A DNA stretch of 64,000 nt from Dallia pectoralis (taxonomy: Eukaryota; Chordata; Actinopteri; Esociformes; Umbridae), in contig CM055761.1 in NCBI GenBank assembly GCA_029465975.1, forward strand, positions 5,217,323 through 5,281,322. Direction: 5' to 3'. The notes beneath the pieces were generated by a model. That model was not told where the DNA came from. It ran no database searches and saw nothing but the letters and a program-made list of their open reading frames with translations. Below, in pieces: positions 1 to 10,599 of the stretch (positions within the stretch are counted from its first letter, which is position 1; each line of letters opens with the position of its first letter). Made by a program: the position numbers and the translations under genes.

Positions 1-740
1 GTAAAACAATGGAACCTTATTTTTTTCAATGGAACAAACTTTTTTCTAATCTTTTTTGCTAATCCTCAAGGGTGAATATGGAACCAGTTTTCGTTCAAGT
101 GTTTTGATTTTCTGAGACGTCGGGATTATTTTCCAAATCAACCATTGTCCGCATAATATCCAACAGCTTACGAATTTGAGAAATCCCTGCGCATAAATCG
201 GTCAAACAGCCACATTAATATTGCAATGAAACAGCTCATTGTTGCTGAACTAAAACATGGCTTTGACACAAAATTGGCAAGTCATTGTATGCAAAATTGC
301 GATTCGAGGGTCACAATTGCCGCAAAGATTCAAGCAATTTAGCGTAATCCATGAAAGACAGAGGGAATAAGCCAACGGAACATATTCTAGCGGGTTCCAG
401 GGTGTTCACATCGGTGTTTCTCTGTGTAACTCAGAGCCGATTGACACTCTTCAGCTGATAGCAGACTGTCACTAAGGGACACATGGGGATAACGAAATGC
501 AGACAGAGCGCCTGTGAAGGTATGGTCTGGGCACATTGAGATTGTCTAACCGCTGGCCCCGTTGTGAGGTGTGTGTGCAAAACGTCAACCTCTTCAGCTT
601 GCCGAAACAGAACAAGGATCGTTGTCCATCGCCTGCCGTGCTTTTGATGGGCAGGAGGCTGCAGTCCCGGTTGCCTGTCAGCGAAAACTCAAACCCCCGA
701 TGGCCTAACAGAAAGACCTTCAGCTATAGAGGGACAAAAG
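1..740. other. Unassigned 5' flank
   Basis: No coding region or recognisable repeat can be supported in this stretch. The short open frame at 536-745 has no family resemblance. The base composition is mixed, and the stretch ends just before the first Tc1-like terminal repeat. Confidence 0.4.
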
Positions 741-751
741 CTTGACAAACA

Positions 752-2129
752 CTAGTGTTCGAAAGTTTTGGGGCACTTAAAATGTCCTTGTTTTTAAAAG
801 AAAAACACATTTTCTGTACCTCAAAACGGCAGCAAATCGATCAGAAATACAGTGTCGGAAGGTGATAATGTTGTTCTAGTGTAGCTGTCTACAGGAGACT
901 TTTTATGGAATATCTAGATAGGCTGACAGAGGCCCATCACAGAGGCCCATTATCAGCAACCATCACCTCTGTTCCAAAGGCACCATGTGTTTGCTAATCC
1001 AAGTTTATCTTTTCAAAAAGCTAATTAATCATCAGAAAAGCATTTTGCAATTATGTTAGCACAGCTGAAACTGTTGAACTGCTGTGTTGATAAAATCAAA
1101 AACCAAACTGGCCTTCTTTAGACCTTAGGCCTTCTTTAGAATCTGAGCAATTGTGGGTTTCGATTACAGACTCGAAACGGCCAGATATTGCCAAGAAAAT
1201 CTCATACAACGCTCTGTACCACTTCCTTCAAATAACAGCACAAACTGTATCTAACTGGAATAGAAAGAGAAGTGGGAGGCCCCGGTGCACAACTAAGCAA
1301 GAAAACAAATACATTAGTGTCTAGTTTCAGAAACAGATGCCTCACAGGTCTTTAACCCGGAGCTTTTTTAAACAGTAAAGCACCAGTCTCAATGTCAACA
1401 GTGAAGAGGCAACTCCAGGATGCTGGCCTTCTAGGCTCAGGTGCAAAGATAAAATCTCAGACTCATTAAAAAAATGACAGAAGATTGGAAAATTGGAAAA
1501 AAGTGTTATGGACAGACCAATCTATAAGTTCGAGTCTGATCACAAACAGCAACATTCTTGGGATAGAGACCCCAGAAAAAAATGCTGAAGGAGTACTTGA
1601 CTATGTCTGTCAAACATTTCGAGGCATTGTCATGGTCTGGGGGTGCTTTGCTGGTAGTAAAGTGGGAGATTTGCACAGAGTTAAAGGGATCTTGACTAAG
1701 AAAAGCTATCACTTCGTTTTGCAATACCCAATACAGTGCTTGATTGGAGCCAAAATCCTCCTACAGCAGGAAATTGACCCATAGCACAACTCTAAAGTAA
1801 ACAAAAAATATTTAGGGAAGAAGCAGTCAGCAGGTATTCTGCCTATAATGAAGTGACCAACACAGTCACTGGATCTCATCCTTATTGAGCTGTTGTGGGA
1901 GCAGGTTGATGTATGGTATGTAAGAGCCCATCAAGCCAATTATACTGTTCAGATTACCTCAACAAACTCCCAACTAGAATGTCAATAAAAAAATAATTAT
2001 TTCCATTGAACCCTGTCAATATATACTATTCTTTTTATATACTGCTCTATTGAAATTCATTCAACTAATGTTTTCATGGAAAACCAGGACATGTCAATGT
2101 GACTCCAAGTGTTTGAATGGTAATGTACG
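752..2129 (+). mobile_element. Decayed Tc1-like DNA transposon with both terminal repeats
   Basis: The left end near 752-830 has the Tc1-like pattern AAAGTTTTGGGGCACTT followed by a TCCTTGTTTTT-like run. The right end near 2075-2129 is a diverged inverted copy of it (ACTCCAAGTGTTTGAATGG). Between them lie the usual untranslated leader, ending in a GGGTTTCGATTACAG-like stretch near 1150, and a broken transposase reading + strand. The length of about 1.4 kb fits the family. Stops, indels and diverged ends show that the copy is old and inactive. I did not find a clean TA target duplication. Confidence 0.75.
1190..1975 (+). pseudogene. Tc1-like transposase remnant
   Basis: Translation in mixed frames shows ordered transposase blocks. 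These are an HTH-like SGRPRCTT segment near 1270-1300, a VKRRLQDAGLLG block near 1400-1435, and then an open stretch at 1485-1784 with WKKVLWTDQS and VMVWGCFAG, which are the blocks around the catalytic acidic residues of Tc1/mariner DDE transposases. Downstream, an IELLWEQ-like block near 1885-1910 is still visible. Intact Tc1 transposases are about 340 residues. This copy is split by several frameshifts and stops and cannot make a functional enzyme. Confidence 0.75.
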
Positions 2130-2610
2130 TGTTTTCGGTGTCTTTTCCACACCCTTTGCTCGTTAAGAACAATAAACGCAGACACCAGCTACAGTGCTGA
2201 GCAAAGAGGATGCCTCCTGCTCCGACAGCATAGTGTGAACACAGGCTCAGCAGAATATGTGGTGGAACAAAACCTCAGAGCCCTCACGGGCAGAGGAGGC
2301 CAGAGACAATGTTCAAAGAAAACGATTTGGAGTCATAATGCTCCCAGAGCCATAAACTGGACCGAAAGAGGTGTGAAGACAAGTGGCCGAAAAACATACA
2401 TGATGTGGTAGTTATGTTATCAGTTGACAAGTGGTATGTTATCCGGTTTTCTGTACAAGAAGCTGTAAATTAATATTTTTTTGGAACATTTGGGGGGATT
2501 TAGGCATATGGACAGGATGCAGTTAAATCAAAACCTAAAGTCTGTTTTATACAGGATCCTTTAAAAAAGTATGTAAAGTGCAAAACCGTATACTGAGGCG
2601 ATGGGCATTT
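2130..2610. other. Unassigned spacer between transposon copies
   Basis: No coding region is supported here. The stretch separates two Tc1-like remnants and shows no repeat that I recognise. Confidence 0.35.
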
Positions 2611-2614
2611 AAGC

Positions 2615-3196
2615 ATGGCTAATTAACACTGTTGAGGCGAGAGTTGCACAAAAGATGCCCTTACTGAGCCCAACTCATAAAGAGCAGCACATGCCTTAAC
2701 CTTTCTCAATACAAGAATAGACTGACACGTTTCTGAAAAAAGGTATTTGTTTCTGGCCGTTTTGAGCCTGTAATTGAACCCAGACACGCTGATGCTCCAG
2801 ATGCTCAACTAGTCTAAAGAACGGCAGTTGAATTGGTTCTTTAATCATCACACCAATCTTTTGCTAACATGCAGTGAAGGAAGAAGTTATTTGATCCCCT
2901 GCTGACTTTGTACGTTTGCCCACTGACAAAGATGTGATCAGTCTGCAATTTTAATAGTAGGTTTATTTGAACAGTGAGAGACAGAATAACAACAAAAAAG
3001 TTCTAAATTAATGTGCGTTTTACCCAGATATATATTTCATTAAAATGCATGATATTACAATGATACAACAACAGTCACCTTCAACCTAAAGAATGTCTAC
3101 ATTGTATTTCTAATCATTTTAAAATACAAAAAATATGCTTTTCTTAGAGAAACAAACAATTTTCGAAATTACCCCAAACTTTTGACTGACCGTGTA
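2615..3196 (-). mobile_element. 5' part of a second Tc1-like element, inverted
   Basis: Read on the minus strand from 3196, this begins with a Tc1-like terminal repeat (rightmost bases ACCCCAAACTTTTGACTG on the + strand). It continues through leader sequence near 2870-2780 and ends in the transposase N-terminus at about 2808-2623. There the frame shows GFNYRLKTARN followed by an ETCQSILVLR block. It belongs to the same family as the 752-2129 copy but lies in the opposite orientation. The 3' two thirds of the transposon are missing. It is interrupted near 2872 by the end of another transposon. Confidence 0.65.
2872..3055. repeat. Solo terminal repeat of another Tc1-like family, nested
   Basis: The segment contains GTTATTTGATCCCCTGCTGA, then a GTTTGCCCACTGACAAAG stretch and TTATTTGAACAGTGAGAG. 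These are characteristic of the long terminal inverted repeat of a second abundant fish Tc1-like family. No transposase is attached. It sits inside the inverted remnant at 2615-3196, so it inserted later. The right boundary is approximate. Confidence 0.6.
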
Positions 3197-3654
3197 CATC
3201 CAGGTTATTCTGTAACAGGGGTTCCGCAAAGAATACAACATTAACAATATCAAAGATTGTTTTCAAACGTGTGAAGTTATGGTCTCGGATCTAATCCAAA
3301 ATAATCCAATCTTTATCACTGACAGGTCCAGATGACCTCCTGACATTAAATTAATTTCCAGTGGATAAGTCCAGTATAGTTACCCAATAAAAACAATGCA
3401 GTCTGATCATATAAAATGCTGACGTGCATAGTTTCCTTTCAGTTTTTTGTCAACAAAATGAAATTGTTATTATTATTAAAAACACTGAGTTTCCTTTTAT
3501 TTGCCCTGTGACTTGAGCGGTTGCTGTCTGAAGCACAGTGACTTAAACATTTTCCAGGTAATACGACTAAACTACAAACAAGTCAGTCAGAGACGACCAG
3601 AACAGCGCAGGTTGACTTAGTATCTTATTTTTTTCTACTCATTTAGTCACTCAC

Positions 3655-3760
3655 AGGGGAGTGGCGTGGGAGCGGCTTAATAATAAACGGGACATTTTCA
3701 GCCAATGGGGAGTGGCGTGGGTGCGGCTTAATAATATATGGGACATTTTAACAGCGCTTG
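3655..3760. repeat. Tandem duplication of about 52 bp
   Basis: GGGGAGTGGCGTGGGAGCGG at about 3656 and its near copy GGGGAGTGGCGTGGGTGCGG at about 3707 are each followed by CTTAATAATA and GGGACATTTT. Two imperfect units are visible. They lie about 0.9 kb upstream of the first coding exon. Confidence 0.75.
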
Positions 3761-4292
3761 TGAGCTCGCAGGCGGATGAATACCACTCGGATACGTGCCA
3801 CCACCCAGACCGGAGTGCGAGTGCGTTCTGCTCCAAGTGCGTCTCTCCAATCCGTTCAAATGAACCATGCGTATTAGAGAAAAAGGACTGTTAATTTTTC
3901 AACGCGGACATCATAAACAACTTGCCTTTTCCATGGAAAAAAGCACAACGTTGTTCACCCGCAGAAGGTGACAATACAATCCTTCAGCTCCAGGTGCTTG
4001 AGATGTCTTTGTCGGGTGCGGTGCGGTGCGTTGCGCGTTTGGATTCTCAATTTTTCTGAGTACTTTCATATAGAGGGTAATCCGGTCATTCAAGTGGATG
4101 TTTCTCAAACTCATCGTTTGGCAATAATATATAGTGAATACGCATTTGACCCCAAGAGGAGAGGTTTTCCCCTTTGGTTCTCCATCTCCTATGCAATGCG
4201 CTGATCACAACTTTACGCACCGCTTAAAATATCCGCTGGAAAGAAATATTAACAACCTGGTGTTCAGCGTATTACTTCACAGCTTGCCGAAT

Positions 4293-4298
4293 CAGGTA
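4293..4298 (+). promoter_or_regulatory. brinp3: Candidate donor of a 5' non-coding exon
   Basis: CAG|GTAATA is a good 5' splice site match with cleavage after 4295. It would pair with the acceptor at 4607-4608 across an intron of about 313 bp. BRINP genes have a non-coding first exon, so an upstream donor is expected. The true one could equally lie elsewhere in the first 4 kb or outside the window. No transcription start can be fixed from sequence alone. Confidence 0.25.
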
Positions 4299-4581
4299 AT
4301 ATGTCTTACTAATGTGTAACAACGCGCAATAGCCTATAATTGCAGTTCATTTGAGGAATGTTGTGTAGAAAAGAATGTGGCACCTTAATGGTCATTTAGA
4401 CCTGCCATGCAGACATTATAGCATTTAAATTGAATAGTAATGACTCAGAATGTAATGGTTAGAAAAAAAATCCGATTCATTATTGAAAAATAGACTGATT
4501 AATACCCCAGAATAACATAAGTTCGAGAAATGACTAGCCCAGTTACACACGCACACGCACACTACACGTTGTCCGCTGTTT

Positions 4582-4608
4582 AATTCCCCTTTCCATCCTT
4601 TCCTCCAG
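4582..4608 (+). promoter_or_regulatory. brinp3: Acceptor before the first coding exon
   Basis: A pyrimidine-rich run ends in CTTTCCTCCAG at 4608, about 55 bases upstream of the start codon at 4664. This is the typical arrangement of a BRINP gene in which the start codon lies in the second exon. Confidence 0.55.
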
Positions 4609-4635
4609 GGTGAGGGGGAGCCAAGTTTGGGGAGA

Positions 4636-4689
4636 ATGAGTCGTCGGGTGCAGGAGGGGAAGCATGAGCGGCCGGTGTATCACTATTAG
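4636..4689 (+). promoter_or_regulatory. Upstream ORF overlapping the brinp3 start codon
   Basis: ATG at 4636 (A at -3) opens a 17-codon frame that ends at TAG 4687-4689. It is in a different frame from the main start at 4664 and runs past it. If the leader includes this segment, scanning ribosomes would meet this start first. Confidence 0.5.
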
Positions 4690-4953
4690 GCGGGCAACTC
4701 TGATGGTTCTATGGGAGTGTACAGCTCTAAGCCTCCTCCAGTGCTGGGTGGTAGTGGCGGAGGCCGCGGCGGCCAGCAGAACATGGGCTGGGGCCGGAGA
4801 CGGGACGGCCGCGAGGGCTGGAGGCTCCAGTGACCCCACGGGACCCTTTGCCTGGCTCCTGTCCGACAAGGGGCCCTTTCACCACTCGCAGGAGTTCTCG
4901 GACTTTACGGAGCGCTACCAGCAGGGGTTCACCACCAAATACAAAATATACCG
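4664..4953 (+). CDS. brinp3: brinp3 coding exon 1: signal peptide and N-terminus
   Basis: It starts at MSGRCITIRR. The methionine at codon 14 (LMVLWE) aligns with an internal methionine of mammalian BRINP3, so the upstream start keeps the family length. A hydrophobic run over about residues 14-35 is a signal peptide, followed by an Ala/Gly-rich linker longer than in mammals. The conserved block DPTGPFAWLLSDKGPFHHSQ then leads into QGFTTKYKIY. The exon ends CG|GTGAGT after two bases of an Arg codon, which the first base of exon 2 completes. Confidence 0.92.
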
Positions 4954-7900
4954 GTGAGTGTGGCCGCGAAGATCAACTGCAGATGCCTGCAGGGTTTTGA
5001 GATGAAGATTACGATCAACACTTTGGTTTAGATCCGATGGAGTTCTTAAAAGGGACAATCGCTGGTCATTAGTTGACAATGGCACCTATGCTTTGTTGAG
5101 AATCTATGGTAAAAAAAACTTTAGTGTAGTAATTTATCACAGGGTTAGAGTTACCTTTATTGTGTTGTATTGTCATCAACACTAAGCAGTGACTATTCTG
5201 TACTCTTTGTATACAGCAATGTGTAAGAGATGCAGGCTTTCTACGAGTCTATACAAATCCCAAACTAGTAGGAACCACAAAATATCTGTAAGCACTACGT
5301 ATGGGATAATTAATATTGAGGTCCATCATAGAACTTGAGTACATACACAAAGACTCATATTTTTTTGCACGACGCAAAGGAATTGGAGTCAATTAGAAGG
5401 AAAATAATTATCTGAAAGCCACTCGTTCAGAAAGCCCCCCTCGAGGAACCTTTTAGCACATGCTGTAGAAAGGCACCACCAGTATAATAAGAAATCACAA
5501 AGGGTCTTGCTGGCATCCGGGCTTCTGTTACAGTGTACTTGTAAGTTTGCTTAAAGGACTGCGTAAAGCAGCTGCAGCTTTGTCGATGGCTACCATGACA
5601 TATAGTTTCAACTGAACACAAAGGGCAGAATTCCGACAGAATGACCAAACATGCTGTACCTCGCAACCATTTTTCCCCATCGATGACGCTGTGCTTCGAC
5701 TACCGATGAGTGCTTAATGATTTTTCAATTCTTGCACCAGGAGAGTGTGTGTGTGTGTGTGCGGTGTGTACGTGTTCTGGTGTGCCAGGTCATATGGATA
5801 GAGATAAGCGTGATGTTGACAGGGCATGGCATGGATACCATGGATACCATGGTGGGTGATACCAGCTGAAGGGCTCTGACTGGCACAAACTGGCACTTGG
5901 CAGCCAACTGAGGTTACAGGTCCAGGCACAGATGGGGACGCCTGGATCTCTCGGATCTCTCTCTCATGCACACACAACACACGCAGAACGCACACACAAC
6001 AGCCAGATGAACATACACGAACACTTTCACACACACCCCAGTGAATATTTTAAAGCGCTATTTAGTGATTCTTAGTTACGGGACCGCGATGGCAGTTAAG
6101 AGTAGCTCTCCCTCCCTCTCTCTCTCCGGTTTTTGTCTGATCGAACAGGAGGCCTTTGTTTTATCCTCCTACTGCTGTTGTGAGCGAGTAAACAGTACAT
6201 CTGTAAGGAATGTGCCAATAGGTCATTTTTTGGTTTATATTTCATTAAATCTCCTCTGATCAATCTCTCTCCATCTCAGTGCCTTACTCCCCCCTGCTGG
6301 TGACACTGAGAACTAAACAGCCGCAGGCCCTGGAAGTAAATGAGCAAGCGTCTCAATATTACGAATTTCCGACACATCGCTGATACTCAGACTGTATGCG
6401 GATCAACTGCCTTTTGTCATGTCATTACCGTGGCCGATTTATCCGAGCGGCAATACAAACTCTAAATAGATCAGGACAGTTCAATATTGTGATGCATTAT
6501 GTGCTTCTACAGATTACACGGTCTGTCTTATACGTCCTTATTATTGCTATGCAGAGATGTAGACGTGAATACAGACCGTGAATGAACTAAAGCTTTGATT
6601 AGAATAGTGTGGACGGTTTCTCCACAGAGTCCAGTAATAGCAATGTATCTTTGGATATTTGTTGAGTGCAGGGCTTACAATGGTGCCGTGACAGATTAGC
6701 TTAGAGTACACACCTCTTGGACCCGTCGGATGTAGAGATTTAGTGGAATTAGCCGAGAGCTAATGCTCCGTCGCTATTTCTCTACATATACCCACGCGTT
6801 AAATCTAACCACAATCACGGTGATGACATGTTTCAACTCATCCTCGCATCGGAAAAATGACCCTGACTCTGCTTGAGATGAGAAGTGGCTGCGTGTGATT
6901 AGCGAGTAATTGCTGTTTAATTCTGTACACATCCGTTTGTTTGGAAGACACACAGAGAAGCGCTTTTATAAATGCTTAAATGCTCAACTATGGAATAGTG
7001 TTTAATTAGGATGGAGCTGGTAACTGTGACTGTGTGTCACCAAGAGGAAGGCCCAAGGCGAGGTTTTCCTTTTGTTTTTGAACATGGACATACTTGTGTA
7101 TAACACATTCCATTATTAGGGCGTGGACACAAGCTTCCTGTCATTAAATTCACAGTTCACAGTTCTCTTGAAGATTCTTCATCGTTTGTATCATTTCAGC
7201 CGGCATTTCTTAAACGAGCACTGGAGAGCTTACATATGTGGTCCTCTAAGAATTGAATTCCACTACAAGCAACTACGTCATTACTCTGGCACTTTACCTC
7301 ACAGGGTCCTGAACCAGTTTCACTGTACCATTTGTCTGTGTGGGTCTTGTCACCTGTAACTCAAATAGCAAAAGACTCAAGGGAACATGAATTGCTAGAC
7401 CAGTGGCCCAGGTGGACCAAGCACCAAAAACAATGCCACCTCCCTTTCAAACTATACATACCATAGCAAATTGATGTTATATATTTCAAATTCAAAAATT
7501 CTCCACGGATGAGCGACAAATTGACACATTCAGCCCGAAGTGGGAGATTTGAACATTCCTAATATTAAAGCATTAGCCATAACACGAGTGGAGTGCTTTA
7601 CACGTATAACACGTTAATGTGAACTCATTATAAAGTCGTCTAAGAGGCAATTATTTTTCAACTTTGTTTTAAATAAACAACATGGCCACTTAAATCCGAC
7701 GTCCCGGTCATGTCAATTACTGCTTCAAATGGTTGGCAGGAAGTCTTATTATGTGCAGCAGAGCATGACCTCTCCTCTCACCCAGCTGAAGGTTGACTGA
7801 TGCCCCGGGACAGACACAGAAGCTTGTCCAAGTGGCCCAGGGAGTCGTGATGAGGAGCTCATAGAGGACAGGGCTTATGGTTCCTGACAAGCATTTGATG

Positions 7901-9465
7901 GCGGGAGTTATATGGGGCAGAGATCCTTCATGATGTCTCCTGTGCCATTGCGACAGCCAGGGTGTTTGTGTGTGTGTGTGTGCTCGTATAGCAGAGGTTC
8001 AGGGTGGCACTTATCACGGAGGCTACGCTGTGTGTCGGTTGTGATAGAGCTCTCACTCTCAGGGGCAGCTGAGTGAGGACAGTTAATGGCACTCGGGTTG
8101 CTGTGTGTGTGCTCGCCTGCTTGTTCTTTTGTTTTATGTGTGTTTCTGTGTGTGTGTTTTAGGGAACTATTAACAGGTAATAAACAACATTTCTCAATAG
8201 TCTCCTGGGATATCAATGGATTTGCACAGATCTAGCATAGACCGGTACACAACAGCTCTCAAATAAACAGGCTACACAATGTGAATCGGCAGCCGATTGG
8301 GACTTACCGGCTGTTGTCAAACACATAGTTATAGACTTACACAATGTAGTTATATGTGTGATTAGTTTGCCTCTGTCCTAACTCATTGTTGTCATGGTGG
8401 AATACTGGACCAAGCACAGAGGGATCTGCAGAGGGAACCTGACCAAGCATATAGAGGGCTCTGCAGAGGGAACCTGGACCTGAGCAAGCATAGAGGGATC
8501 TGCAGAGGGAACCTGACCAAGCATAGAGGGATCTGCAGAGGGAACCTGGACCTTATTAGACCATTGACGTGGTACAAAAGACACAGACCAAAGTGGCGCG
8601 CCCACCGATCAGAGTCTGGTTCCTCTCTGGGTTTCTTACTACATTTTGACCACTCTTGTTGGTCGCACTCTGGGATTTTAGGCAAGGTATCTGTGAAAGC
8701 ACTTTGTGTCTGCTGATGTAAGAAAAGGCTTTATTTAATTGATTACAGTGTATTATGCAGTGTGTAGACTGATGGCAAAACAAATACATGTATTTGTTAA
8801 TATAATAAATAATATATAAATACATGTCGTTTAGAAATTAAGTCTATAAAATAAAATGTGGAGAAAGAAAAGTTGTTTGAATATTTTCCGACAGCACTAT
8901 ATACTGTATATATTTATCTCGAATGCTTTGAATAATTTATTGTGTTGCAAGAGGTTAATACAGTAAAACATTTTGCTATTGGACCGAAAGTGTGTTGTGA
9001 TATATTTACAATTTAGGGTAAAGAAAAGGTTGGCAATTTCTAAAAGGTTAAAATATATTGGTTTTGTTATGGAACTTGTTAAACTTGGCAAGAGAACAAG
9101 ATCAGTAATTAATAATATTAATTATGCAGCTTAGCCTGTTCGACTGAGTGTAGGTAGGCTATATTGATCTAGTAATTGCATAACTGAATTCTCATCAAAA
9201 TGTCTCTCCATCTAAACACACAAACTATTTTTAGTTTACATGTTTAGTCATTTAGTAAAATTTAAGAAAATTTACGCCGTGCCATAACCCCATCATTTAC
9301 TCATGCGTTTCCTTTTGTTTAGACAGTTGCCTGAACGATGTGCGATTCCAGGCACGGTTATGCTACTGTGTGTCCGCTTAGAGTGTGCGGTCCTGGCATA
9401 TGACTGCGTTGTTGTGACAGCAGAAGCACATGGAGACCCAACGGTGAACATAGTGTGCGGCTACA

Positions 9466-9507
<42 letters not shown>

Positions 9508-10560
9508 ACACGCACATTTACCATTTACTGTAGATTACAGACCAGGTCAATATGATAATGGCTGTTTACAAGGTTACAGTGATTACAGTGAAGGTGCTTA
9601 CATTCACACCTGCTTCTGGCACCGAAAAGAGGCCAGGTACTAAATCCACACCGGGTCCATCCATTATCTGACACTAACCTCATGGTGACTGGGTATAGAT
9701 ATATGACTGCGGTTGGACTAGGAAGAGGTTAGCGCCTTAATGACCTTGTAGTCGTATTACATGGAACCATAAAGCGCCTCGCCGGTATTTTGCAATTGTG
9801 TACTAAAACTTCTAGGCGGGATAATGGATACCAATGTGCATATGAAATTAAAAAGTGGGTCGTTTTCTATTCGGTCAGTGTTTTTTCAGGTCTGTTGACA
9901 GTTGTTGGTGGCATGTTCACTTGTGGGTTCATTCATCCGTTTTTGTCGTAGCTGTTCACCCATCCCGGTAATCTCTATCTCTCTCTCGCCCGCTGACACA
10001 CAGGATCGCAGACATGCAGCGGAACTAGGGACGTTTATTGGTGCTTCTTTGAATGTGGGTGGGCCTTGAAGCTGGGCGTGGCCTACGGGACGCAGAAGGG
10101 GGGTTGCTTTGACTTTAACGCGTGGCAACTTTGAAGTCGTTAGATTCCCAAAGTGCTTCCTTCCTGGGTCCGCCAATTCCAAACTGTTCTGCTAACTGAT
10201 GGCTCTTGTGTGCGCTGCGTTCGTACACATCGGTGTCGCCTTGGATTAAACACAAAGTGTGCAAGCGCAAACTGCAAGGAGAAAATGAACTGTGAGACCG
10301 CACAGAGGGTACAGTGTAACTTATACAGCGTGTGTGTGTGTGTGTGTCTGAGGGAGGTAGAGGGAGAGAGTTACCGTCTGAGGAGGCCTGAAGCTAGTTC
10401 CTCCTCTCTTATTCCACGGCCCCATTGCTCATTATAAGGTGGCTGATATTTACATACACACACACACAGACTCACACATCCTAGCTTATACCCCTGTTAT
10501 TAAAACACACCCAGGGGCAATGGTAGAATTGTCCACTGCTTGTTGCTAATTGCTAAACCT

Positions 10561-10599
<39 letters not shown>

